A stretch of DNA of 64,000 bases, taken from assembly GCA_024697595.1 (NCBI GenBank), contig JAILFK010000032.1, forward strand, positions 1-64,000, read 5' to 3'. Each line of letters begins with the position of its first letter. Position 1 is the stretch's first letter. Origin of the DNA: Lachnospiraceae bacterium. Lineage in GTDB: Bacteria; Bacillota; Clostridia; Lachnospirales; Lachnospiraceae. The notes beneath the pieces were generated by a model. It was not told where the DNA came from. It searched no databases and saw only the letters and a program-made list of their open reading frames with translations. Positions 49,893 through 57,620 of the stretch are shown piece after piece. Made by a program: the position numbers and the translations under genes.

Positions 49893-50040
49893 TCCTTCTT
49901 GGCTAAAAACAAAAAGCCGCCAAGAAAGCATAAAAATAACCAGACAAATGATTGTCTGGTTACTTAAAATGCCTTCTCAACGGCTAGTTAACTATTACTT
50001 AATACGGTATTAGTATAATGCCAAATCGTAATTAAGTCAA
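49893..50040 (-). promoter_or_regulatory. Repeated leader element, copy L6
   Basis: TTGACT (50040-50035), 17-bp spacer, TATACT (50017-50012), TAATAC-C-GTATTA palindrome as in L1 and L2. A change in the 3' strand (CTTTCTTGGC) keeps both the outer stem and a 10-bp pairing with GCCAAGAAGG by wobble. Confidence 0.85.
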
Positions 50041-50045
50041 TTGAT

Positions 50046-52061
50046 TTATGCAAATACTTTCCATTTTTTTAACTTAAAATATACTTTGTCGTTTCTCTTT
50101 TCCATTTCTCTAATTAACAAATCGTCGGAATCATTGTCTACCATTTTTTTAGCAATTGCCTTAGCATTTTTAAACATATTTGGGTACAATAAGGCTTCTT
50201 CTAAAAAACGATTAGAGCCAGATTGTTCGCTCCCAAGTAAATCGCCAGCTCCACGGAGTTTCATGTCTTCTTCGGCAATTACAAAGCCATCGGTTGTTTT
50301 ACACATGATATTTAGTCGCTCGCTATCTCTGTCACTATTTAAAATGCAGTATCCCTTTTTATTTCCTCTTCCAACTCTACCTCGTAGCTGGTGCAATCCT
50401 GCTAGACCAAAATTATAAGCATCTTCTATAACCATGACAGTAGCATTTGGAACATTTACTCCAACTTCTACTACCGTTGTAGCAACTAAAACTTTTACTT
50501 CGCCGTCTTTGAATCTTTTGAGGTTTTCAGTAACTGCTTCTTTAGTCATTTTTCCTGTGACACAAGCTACTTCTACACCTAGCTTTTCTTTATAAAGTTC
50601 GGCAATGGCATTTACTGAACTTTTTTGCTTTCCATCTTCTGTTTCAATCAATGGACATACAACATATGCCTGAGAACCTTTGTCTAATTCTTCTTTAATT
50701 TTTGAAATGGCGTCATTGTCGGAATTTACTATTGTTGTTTCAATACCCTTTCGACCAGCCGGCATTGTTTTTATTTCATAGATGTCATTTCCAGAGAATA
50801 TATTTGATGCAAGTGTTCGCGGAATAGGTGTTGCTGAAAATTTTATGGTGTGAACGCCAGCTTTTGCCTTTTCGACTAACGCTTCTCTTTGGCGTACACC
50901 AAAACGATGCTCTTCGTCAACAATGGACATACCAAGATTTTTAAATACTACTTTATCTGATATTAATGAGTGTGTTCCAACCACAAGATCATATTCTCCG
51001 TTTTCTATTCCAGATAATATCTCTTTTCTTTCTTTTGCCTTTTGCTTCCCTCCTATAAATGCGACTCTTTTACCAACTAAAGAAGCATAAGATGATAATT
51101 CTTTATAGTGCTGCTCGGCTAGAATAAGTGTTGGAGCCATCATTGCAGCTTGATAACCGTTTTCTGCCATAACAAGCATTAGTAGAAATGCCACAATTGA
51201 TTTTCCGCAGCCTACATCACCTTGAATTAATGCATTAATGCGTTCTCCTTTTGCAGCTTTTTTCATCAATGCTTCAATTGTAGATTTTTGATCTGAGGTT
51301 AAATCAAATGGCAATGAGCTACATATTTTATTGTAGTAATTAAAATTTTTTACAACAAAAGGAGAATTATTGCTTACAAGGCGATTTTCTCTTTCAAGAG
51401 AACATGCAAAATAAACTAGATCTTCATAAAGCTGTCGTTTAACACCAGACTGAAGCTGTGTAATATTTGAAGGATTATGAATATAGTTTATAGATTTTTC
51501 TTTATTTGGTAATTTAAGCGTTGTTAATACATCTAAAGGAAGTGTTTCTACTATTTTTTCTTCTTCGATTGTTTCTGATATTAAATCCCTTAAATAATCT
51601 TCTCCTATTCCAGCATATTTAGGATAAACACACTTAATTCCTAATTCTCTTTCATCAAATGTTGTCATAACTGGATTTAGCATACAATAATATTTGTCAT
51701 TAAACAAAGAGATTTTGCCGCCAACATATAAGTTTGATCCTATATGTCGTTTTAGAGTTTCGCCCATATAGTAATTACCGATATATGTAACATACAAAGT
51801 TGTACCAGATACATCCAGTTTCATTTTTACACGACCTGCCTGTACCATTTTTTTGTTTCTATAGGTCCCGGATACAACTTCAACAGACTTAATCTCGCCA
51901 TAAAATAAAGAATACTTGTTTACAATATCTAGGGATAAAGTTCTTGCCTCAGAAAAGTCATAATATTTATACGGGAATAAATAGCATAGATCGTAAATGT
52001 TATCTATGCCATTGTCGTTTAGTTTTTTTAATTTTTTTTCTGGTATTTCTTCTAATCTCAT
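50046..52061 (-). CDS. recG: ATP-dependent DNA helicase RecG
   Basis: 671 residues, the usual RecG length. A wedge/OB domain is at the N-terminus; the helicase core has ALIQGDVGCGKSIVAF (Walker A), VDEEHRFGVRQR (DEEH box), IKFSATPIPRTLA and HQLRGRVGRGNKKGYC. RecG remodels stalled forks and branched DNA. It is in an operon with an EAL-domain gene 5 bp upstream. Confidence 0.92.
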   Translation of the reverse strand: MRLEEIPEKKLKKLNDNGIDNIYDLCYLFPYKYYDFSEARTLSLDIVNKYSLFYGEIKSVEVVSGTYRNKKMVQAGRVKMKLDVSGTTLYVTYIGNYYMGETLKRHIGSNLYVGGKISLFNDKYYCMLNPVMTTFDERELGIKCVYPKYAGIGEDYLRDLISETIEEEKIVETLPLDVLTTLKLPNKEKSINYIHNPSNITQLQSGVKRQLYEDLVYFACSLERENRLVSNNSPFVVKNFNYYNKICSSLPFDLTSDQKSTIEALMKKAAKGERINALIQGDVGCGKSIVAFLLMLVMAENGYQAAMMAPTLILAEQHYKELSSYASLVGKRVAFIGGKQKAKERKEILSGIENGEYDLVVGTHSLISDKVVFKNLGMSIVDEEHRFGVRQREALVEKAKAGVHTIKFSATPIPRTLASNIFSGNDIYEIKTMPAGRKGIETTIVNSDNDAISKIKEELDKGSQAYVVCPLIETEDGKQKSSVNAIAELYKEKLGVEVACVTGKMTKEAVTENLKRFKDGEVKVLVATTVVEVGVNVPNATVMVIEDAYNFGLAGLHQLRGRVGRGNKKGYCILNSDRDSERLNIMCKTTDGFVIAEEDMKLRGAGDLLGSEQSGSNRFLEEALLYPNMFKNAKAIAKKMVDNDSDDLLIREMEKRNDKVYFKLKKWKVFA

Positions 52062-52066
52062 AATAT

Positions 52067-53011
52067 TTAGTCCTTATTATCATTAATAAACTTTAAAAAA
52101 TCTGGTATTGGAAGTGGTTTTGAAAAGAAAAAGCCCTGGATATAATCAATTCCAATATCTTGCATATCCTGTAACATCTGATAGGTTTCTACTCCTTCGG
52201 ATATTGTTTTTAAACCTAATTCATGTGCCATTTCGATTGTGTGTTGCATTACGCATTTTGCTTTTTCGTTTTCTACAAAAGCATTTGTCATGTCTCTATC
52301 GAATTTTATAAATTTAATAGGCATATCAATTACATAATTCAAATTAGATTCCCTTGCACCAAAATCATCTAATGAAAAGCGTGATCCTTCATCTATCATT
52401 TCATTCATATTTTTAATCAAATGCTCTTTTCTTGAAACAACAGCCGTTTCTGTTACTTCAAAATTTAAAAGTGATGGATCTATTCCATAGTCTATCATTG
52501 TGCCTAAATACTTTTTGGCAAAATTCTTCTTTTGCCCGTTTTTAACGGATAAATTGATTTCAAGATATTTTAAGCCTAGTTGACGAATGTCATTTTCTTT
52601 TAAAAACTCACAAGTTTTTTTGAGAACAACATCTTCAATATCTGATATTATTCCAAGTTCTTCTGCTACGGGAATGAATTCTGCAGGCATTAAAATATTA
52701 TTATCTTTTTTAATTATTCTTGCTAAAACCTCAGCTGATACAAAAGCTTTATCTTTTATTGAATAAATGGGTTGCAAGTAAATTACAATTCGATTTGTAA
52801 TAATGGCATCAATTATTTCTTTTTCTATTTCGCAAATATATGACTTTCGATCTTCTTCATATGATTCGCCATGTAGGTAGATGTATTGATTGTTACCTTT
52901 TTGTAAAATGTTTGTACTGGATGATAGCAAGCGAAGTTCATCTATTTTTGCGCTAACTAAAGCTTTTGATTCGTCCGAAAATTCGTTATCTGGTATTTTT
53001 ATAATAATCAT
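52067..53011 (-). CDS. EAL-domain cyclic di-GMP phosphodiesterase
   Basis: 314 residues. The EAL motif is EVL in SAEVLARI. Other active-site elements are kept: EINLSVKNG (Asn), EVTETAVV (Glu), SLDDFGARESN (two Asp), IKFDRDM (Lys) and TISEGVET (Glu), with YIQGFFFSKPLP (Gln) at the end. It therefore looks active in degrading c-di-GMP, opposing the GGDEF protein at 3664. About 75 N-terminal residues are of unknown function. It precedes recG, an unusual partner. Confidence 0.85.
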   Translation of the reverse strand: MIIIKIPDNEFSDESKALVSAKIDELRLLSSSTNILQKGNNQYIYLHGESYEEDRKSYICEIEKEIIDAIITNRIVIYLQPIYSIKDKAFVSAEVLARIIKKDNNILMPAEFIPVAEELGIISDIEDVVLKKTCEFLKENDIRQLGLKYLEINLSVKNGQKKNFAKKYLGTMIDYGIDPSLLNFEVTETAVVSRKEHLIKNMNEMIDEGSRFSLDDFGARESNLNYVIDMPIKFIKFDRDMTNAFVENEKAKCVMQHTIEMAHELGLKTISEGVETYQMLQDMQDIGIDYIQGFFFSKPLPIPDFLKFINDNKD

Positions 53012-53047
53012 ATAGTTTTTCCTACCTTAAATTAATTAACACGAACC

Positions 53048-53056
53048 ATTATATCA
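53048..53056 (-). promoter_or_regulatory. Extended -10 promoter of the EAL-recG operon
   Basis: TGATATAAT on the - strand, no clear -35. Confidence 0.5.
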
Positions 53057-53082
53057 TATCAAAATCCCTATTTTACGATTTG

Positions 53083-54792
53083 TCAGAATAAAGTGAGCTG
53101 TTCTGCAAAATATTTTGCATTATAGGTTTTGAAAAGGATTTGGTATGTTACAGTATCTCTAAATACATTTTCACTTAAATTTCCATATAATGTTATTTCA
53201 TCTATATTTGCTTTTTGGTCGGATTCTGTGTTGGCAAATTCTTTCCCAAATTTAAACCCAATTGCAGCAGTATCTTCTCCTAATATTATTTTTACTGTTT
53301 CTTTGTCTTTCCCTAAAAGTAATACGCTAGATTCACCATCTTGTGTTTTAACTGGAATAGGATTTGTAGTTGTTTTAAATACTGGCTTTTTGTTGCCCTC
53401 GCCAAAAGGAGCATACTCTTTTAATAATGCTATTGCATCTTTAAACTCTGTTGGTTTTATTTCAAAATACTTTGTTTCTTTTTTTGTTGAGGAATTAGGA
53501 TAATTTGAAACAATTTGAGTAAATTTTTTTGCAAAGGTTTCAAAATCACTCTTCTTAATAGTTAGACCACCAGCACCTGCATGTCCACCATAAACTACTA
53601 ATAAATCAGCAAGTTGGTCTAGGCATTCTTTGATATTAATTCCATCTATAGAACGAGCTGAACCTTTTAAGTAATTAGGATTTTCTTTACTTTCGGTTAC
53701 AATTATAGCTGGTACACCATATCCGGTATCTTCATCAGACAAGTCTCCAGCTACAATTCCTACGATGCCTTCTTCTGTGCCTGGCAAGTTTATTACAAAT
53801 GCAGGAGCATTTTCTAAAGAGTTTTCAGTAATATATGTTCTTGCTTTTTCTACGGCTTCTGATTTTAAAGTTTTTCTTCTGTTATTATTTTGGTATGTAA
53901 ACTTAGCAAGTTCCATTGTTTTAATACCATTATCTAACATCATTAATGAGGCTGAATATTTAGCTCCATCGTCTAATAATCGCCCAGATGAGTTTAGTGC
54001 AGGTGAAAGATAATATCCTAAAGTATCTTCATCTATTTCGGTTATGCCAAATTGTTCGAGGAGCTGCTTAATACCCACAAAAGTAATTCCTTTGTTTAGG
54101 TAATCTAAACCATATTTTACAAACCAATAGTTTTCCTCGTGAAGTTCCATTACATCCCCGACTGTTCCAATAGCACATATTGACATAAGTGGTTTTAGAA
54201 TCTTTTGTTGTTCGGTATTGCCATATGTATAAAGTAGTTCCTCAGCCAGCCTATATGCTAACCCTGCACCACAATATCCGTTATATTCAGCGCTATTTGG
54301 GATTGCCTTTGGATCAATAATTATATCTGCATCCGGCAGAAGTCTTTCTCCGTTTTCGACAATCGCTTCATGATGGTCGGTTACAATTGTGGTTAGTCCT
54401 TTTTCTTTTGCCAAGGCAATGGCTTCGAGGGCTGCAATTCCGTTATCAACTGTGATTATCAAACCGTCGGGTATATCTTCTATCATAGAAGTTTTTAGCC
54501 CAAAGCCGTCAGAAAATCTTCTTGGAATTTTACAATTGACTTTTGTAAAACCTAAAGTGATAAGGGTTCTATATATAATAGTTATGGCACTTGTTCCATC
54601 AGTGTCATAGTCGCCACAAATTGTTACTCTTTTGTTTTTAAAACTTATAATAAGCTTAGCAGCTTCGCTAATATTGTTTATCCAGTAGCTTCTGGTATCT
54701 CTTTTTTCTTTCCAAAGAAGTATTTCTCTATGCGATTTGATACCAAGATTGTTAAATATATATTTCTTTAGTTGTACATCAATAGTTTCCAT
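53083..54792 (-). CDS. recJ: Single-strand-specific exonuclease RecJ
   Basis: 569 residues. DHH-domain motifs are seen: CGDYDTDGTSA near residue 60, ITVDNGIAA near 115 and VTDHHEAI near 137. The DHHA1 domain has VYGGHAGAGGLTI near 405. RecJ degrades single-stranded DNA 5' to 3' in repair. A C-terminal OB-type domain follows. It lies 4 bp after the 106-aa gene and is transcribed from the promoter at 55287. Confidence 0.9.
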   Translation of the reverse strand: METIDVQLKKYIFNNLGIKSHREILLWKEKRDTRSYWINNISEAAKLIISFKNKRVTICGDYDTDGTSAITIIYRTLITLGFTKVNCKIPRRFSDGFGLKTSMIEDIPDGLIITVDNGIAALEAIALAKEKGLTTIVTDHHEAIVENGERLLPDADIIIDPKAIPNSAEYNGYCGAGLAYRLAEELLYTYGNTEQQKILKPLMSICAIGTVGDVMELHEENYWFVKYGLDYLNKGITFVGIKQLLEQFGITEIDEDTLGYYLSPALNSSGRLLDDGAKYSASLMMLDNGIKTMELAKFTYQNNNRRKTLKSEAVEKARTYITENSLENAPAFVINLPGTEEGIVGIVAGDLSDEDTGYGVPAIIVTESKENPNYLKGSARSIDGINIKECLDQLADLLVVYGGHAGAGGLTIKKSDFETFAKKFTQIVSNYPNSSTKKETKYFEIKPTEFKDAIALLKEYAPFGEGNKKPVFKTTTNPIPVKTQDGESSVLLLGKDKETVKIILGEDTAAIGFKFGKEFANTESDQKANIDEITLYGNLSENVFRDTVTYQILFKTYNAKYFAEQLTLF

Positions 54793-54796
54793 GATT

Positions 54797-55117
54797 CTAC
54801 TCCATTTGGTCTTTCTTGATTAACAGTGGCATTATATTGCCAAGAACAATGCCCTTTGCTTTCATCTTGTTTTTCCCTTGCTTAGCATGATTTAAGGAAT
54901 CAAATATAAGTAATGTGTGCCATTTGTCTACTGGGTAGATTCTTACAAATCCAGATAAGGTTTTAATATAATCTATTGCTTCTTGCATTCGTTTAACTGC
55001 ACCTAATTTTGGAAGTATTCTACCTGCTCCAATTGCAAATACTATTGTTTCATCAGCCGTCTTGTTTCTTTCACATTCGGCATATGCTTTTTCAAAATTG
55101 TCTATATATGTATTCAT
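54797..55117 (-). CDS. Hypothetical protein (106 aa), first gene of the recJ operon
   Basis: 106 residues starting MNTYIDNFEKAYAE after ATGGAGCGATAAAATT. It is predicted alpha/beta with a segment WHTLLIFDSLNHAKQGKNKMK. An in-frame upstream start lies among TGTGTAT-like repeats and is less likely. Function unknown. Its leader contains centromere-like repeats. Confidence 0.55.
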   Translation of the reverse strand: MNTYIDNFEKAYAECERNKTADETIVFAIGAGRILPKLGAVKRMQEAIDYIKTLSGFVRIYPVDKWHTLLIFDSLNHAKQGKNKMKAKGIVLGNIMPLLIKKDQME

Positions 55118-55129
55118 AATTTTATCGCT

Positions 55130-55180
55130 CCATATGTGTAGGTTTTGTGTGTATCTTATATACACATATATTGACTTTGA
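55130..55180. repeat. TGTGTAT / ATACACA repeats in the leader of the 106-aa gene
   Basis: ATGTGTAG, TGTGTAT and ATATACACATAT occur within 45 bp, the same motif that is clustered in the par region at 355-720. This may be a second binding site for the ParA partner protein. Confidence 0.4.
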
Positions 55181-55258
55181 GGTCAGTCAGCCACGCATCT
55201 TTAGGATTTTTGGTTAAGGGAGGAAAACAGTTGATTTGTTCTCTGTTTCTTTAATGAA

Positions 55259-55287
55259 ATTATACTACTATTAGTATGTGTTGTCAA
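55259..55287 (-). promoter_or_regulatory. Consensus promoter of the recJ operon
   Basis: TTGACA, 17-bp spacer, TATAAT, with ACTAATAGTAG in the spacer exactly as at 46436-46464. Confidence 0.8.
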
Positions 55288-55310
55288 TAATACGATAAGT
55301 TGCCAAAATG

Positions 55311-55341
55311 AAAAAGACCTAGTACTTTCTAGGTCTTTTTC
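55311..55341 (-). terminator. Terminator of the parM-like operon
   Basis: AAAAAGACCTAG-TACTTT-CTAGGTCTTTTT, symmetrical and followed by T-rich sequence on either strand. Confidence 0.75.
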
Positions 55342-55417
55342 AAGAAGTTAATTATATAAAAAAGGAATGGCGCTCTGGGGATTAAAAGAGTCTTTAAGGG
55401 GATACCCACCAAGCTAG

Positions 55418-56491
55418 TTATACTGCTTCTGGTAAAATTTCAGATTCTTCAATCTGCATTTTCGTAGGCATAGGAATTAATTTATCTTCTTTTCCTGCTT
55501 TTGCATAGCACATTCGAAGAAAACCGACAACATTAGCAAATTCGGGCTGCTTTGGTATGAAAATTCTATCTCCAAATAATTCGGATAATTCTTCGGATAG
55601 AACTGATGCAGTTCCGCCAATTCCGATAAATGTCATATAGTCAAAAGACCAGCCTTTAGTATCTAGATCTCTTTTAATCTTATTGCAATGCTCTAATAAA
55701 TATTCATGGATAATTGCATTTGATTTTGCTTGCAATGCTTCGTCGGCGATAGGAAGGCATCTTTCATTAGCTGGTTGATTCAAAATATCCATTGTGGTCT
55801 TATAATCGACTCGTGAAAATTCTGTTGAAAGCTTTCTGGCTAACCCATTTATCAAAATGTTGCCTCCAAGCTCATTGGTGAGCGACATTTCTTTATCCTG
55901 CTCTCCTGCTCTATAGACAACAAGATTGTTATTCAAATTACCCAAGTCTAACACACCGACAGAACCGTTTAAATCAATAGTATCATTTGTGTCTACAAAT
56001 AAAGCGCCAGCACTTTCCGGGAATACATATTTATTCTTGATTTTAAACTTGATTTCTTTCGGTGTTGAAGTTGCGCTTGCCTTGATTTTTACAGAATAGC
56101 TTTCTTTATCAAAGATAAATTCTCTAAACGCATTTCTCTTTGGAACCTCATTGTAGTCACTAATTGGGATCCCGATGGCAACATTTACTTCAACTTCTTC
56201 TGTTTCTTTATAGCAGCACATTGCTATAGCTGATAGAATACAAGTTTTATGAATGTCGCTTTTCTTTGAAGTTTCCAGCTCGGCCTCAGTACAAGCTCCA
56301 TTGCCTATTTTGTATACCTTTCCGTCTATCTCTACAATGTATGAATCTTTCTCTAATCCATCATCTTCGAAATAACCGATTCCAGTTTTGGTCCTAAACG
56401 CAAGTGTCTTTGAGATATTCGACTCTTCGTCAAAATATGCTACCTTTGTGTTATACTTGCCAGAGTCTACTGCAATAAATTTTTCTTTCAT
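55418..56491 (-). CDS. ParM/StbA-like actin-family partition ATPase
   Basis: 357 residues. Actin-fold phosphate loops are seen in IAVDSGKYNTKVAYF (about 6-20) and GVLDLGNLNNNLVVY (about 178-192). The adenosine motif is FIGIGGTASVL (about 287-297). This is the ParM/Alp7A-type plasmid actin group that pushes plasmids apart by polymerising. The 107-aa gene just upstream may be its adaptor. With the ParA locus this gives the plasmid two segregation machines. Confidence 0.82.
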   Translation of the reverse strand: MKEKFIAVDSGKYNTKVAYFDEESNISKTLAFRTKTGIGYFEDDGLEKDSYIVEIDGKVYKIGNGACTEAELETSKKSDIHKTCILSAIAMCCYKETEEVEVNVAIGIPISDYNEVPKRNAFREFIFDKESYSVKIKASATSTPKEIKFKIKNKYVFPESAGALFVDTNDTIDLNGSVGVLDLGNLNNNLVVYRAGEQDKEMSLTNELGGNILINGLARKLSTEFSRVDYKTTMDILNQPANERCLPIADEALQAKSNAIIHEYLLEHCNKIKRDLDTKGWSFDYMTFIGIGGTASVLSEELSELFGDRIFIPKQPEFANVVGFLRMCYAKAGKEDKLIPMPTKMQIEESEILPEAV

Positions 56492-56512
56492 AAATAAAAC
56501 ATACCCCTTTCT

Positions 56513-56836
56513 TTAATCAAATGAACGCATCATATCTAATGCACTTTTCTTTTTGTGATTAGGTTGGAATTGTATAGGTTGATTTTGTTTTTTAGATGTT
56601 GTAGTAATTTGGGTTGAAGAAGATGATTCCATCATACCCACATCATAATTACTAATATCGCCAATATTCGTATTATCGCAAACCTTTCTTTGCAAAAAAA
56701 ATGAGCTTTGATGTGATTCTGTTGATGCTAGATTTCTAAATTTGATGTAGTCATCAACAGATATGCCGAATTGCTGCTTCGCATCTAAATAATCTTGTAT
56801 TAATTGATTTGTTATATCTTTAATTATGGTAATCAC
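56513..56836 (-). CDS. Possible ParR-like adaptor of the actin-like protein (107 aa)
   Basis: 107 residues upstream of the parM-like gene and probably in its operon. The N-terminal 45 residues are helical, the middle is Ser/Thr/Gln-rich, and the last residues (KKKSALDMMRSFD) form a short basic-hydrophobic tail that could bind the filament as ParR tails do. The start is uncertain: the GTG at 56836 has AAGG only 3 bases before it. The role is by position. Confidence 0.45.
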   Translation of the reverse strand: MITIIKDITNQLIQDYLDAKQQFGISVDDYIKFRNLASTESHQSSFFLQRKVCDNTNIGDISNYDVGMMESSSSTQITTTSKKQNQPIQFQPNHKKKSALDMMRSFD

Positions 56837-56854
56837 CTACCTTATTTTTGAAGG

Positions 56855-57067
56855 AAGTCCTTGCCAACCGAAGCTGGCAAGGAAAAATATGACCTAATAT
56901 TAGATAATTAGAACTCGCCAGGGGAGTCGGACCCCTGATCGCCATATTGCTATGGTTTAAATGCCACATTGCGAGCTTCCAGTAAGTAATAATTTTGTTT
57001 TGCCAATGGTATAACCCGAAGGAAATGGGGCTATACTCAAAGGAGTTTTGTAAGGCTTTTCCTTACA
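56855..57067 (-). ncRNA. Structured RNA or leader before the parM-like operon, with a tRNA-like arm
   Basis: From the promoter at 57101-57073 the transcript would run about 210 nt before the 107-aa gene. Hairpins in order: GTAAGG-AAAAG-CCTTAC; GTATAGCCC ... GGGTTATAC; a CCATA-GCAA-TATGG stem; AGGGG-TCCGACT-CCCCT, like a tRNA T arm; and CCTTGCCAGC-TTCG-GTTGGCAAGG at 56859-56882. AGCTCGC and GCGAGTT flank the middle part as a 7-bp acceptor-like stem. It is about 7 nt too short and lacks a normal D loop and anticodon loop, so it is not a standard tRNA. Confidence 0.5.
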
Positions 57068-57072
57068 TGATT

Positions 57073-57101
57073 ATATTATCATAGACGGGCGTGGTTGTCA
57101 A
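57073..57101 (-). promoter_or_regulatory. Promoter of the structured leader and parM-like operon
   Basis: TTGACA, 17-bp spacer, TAATAT on the - strand, lying in the last codons of the CvpA-like gene. Confidence 0.65.
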
Positions 57102-57582
57102 TGTGCAACCAACTTAAATACGAAAAGTTATCAAGCGGATTATGCATTGCAATTTGATGAAGAAGATTAGATGATTGGTACAATTGATTTTTTATAGGCG
57201 CAACAGGTGTAAGTTGCAGCAAACTCAAAATCAGCCATATAATAAGCAATACTTTTAATAGCCCTACACCTATTCCAAGGCAGGAATTGATAGCAGAAAA
57301 AGGTTTTGGAAGATTGCCTAGTTGTAAAAAATTTTTTGTTAAGGTTCTAGCTATTCGGTACACTATAAAATATAAAGATATACCAACAAAAGAACGACCG
57401 GCTATAGGAATATAGTGAGTTAGGCATTGTTGAATAGCATTTGATATTATTGGTGTGAAGCAATAAGCTACTAATACACCAATAATAATAGCAATCATGC
57501 TTTCTAAGACACTTAAAGCTCCTTTTTTATATCCAGAAGCCATTGCTCCAATTAATAAAATTATTATTATTGCATCTATCAT
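57079..57582 (-). CDS. CvpA-family membrane protein
   Basis: 167 residues with four membrane helices (about 2-18, 25-45, 65-85, 100-120). The start IDAIIIILLIGAMASGYKKGA and the later NSCLGIGVGLLKVLLIIWLIL match the CvpA family. Homologues are linked to colicin V production and membrane stress; the function here is unknown. It follows the VirB4-like gene by 38 bp. Confidence 0.72.
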   Translation of the reverse strand: MIDAIIIILLIGAMASGYKKGALSVLESMIAIIIGVLVAYCFTPIISNAIQQCLTHYIPIAGRSFVGISLYFIVYRIARTLTKNFLQLGNLPKPFSAINSCLGIGVGLLKVLLIIWLILSLLQLTPVAPIKNQLYQSSNLLHQIAMHNPLDNFSYLSWLHIDNHARL

Positions 57583-57620
57583 AAAGTACTCCTTGCTTTA
57601 TGTAACTTCTAAGTCCTTTG

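Noticed and set aside
11048..50040. In-frame N-terminal extensions (MSGYFYAF..., MPSWRHF..., MLSWRLF...) before genes with the repeated leader
   Set aside because: They translate the leader hairpin itself. The frames differ between copies and each real ATG has a strong AAGGAGG just before it.
56880..57000. Canonical tRNA gene on the - strand
   Set aside because: A T-arm-like hairpin and a 7-bp acceptor-like stem exist, but the total is about 67 nt and there is no standard D loop or 7-nt anticodon loop.
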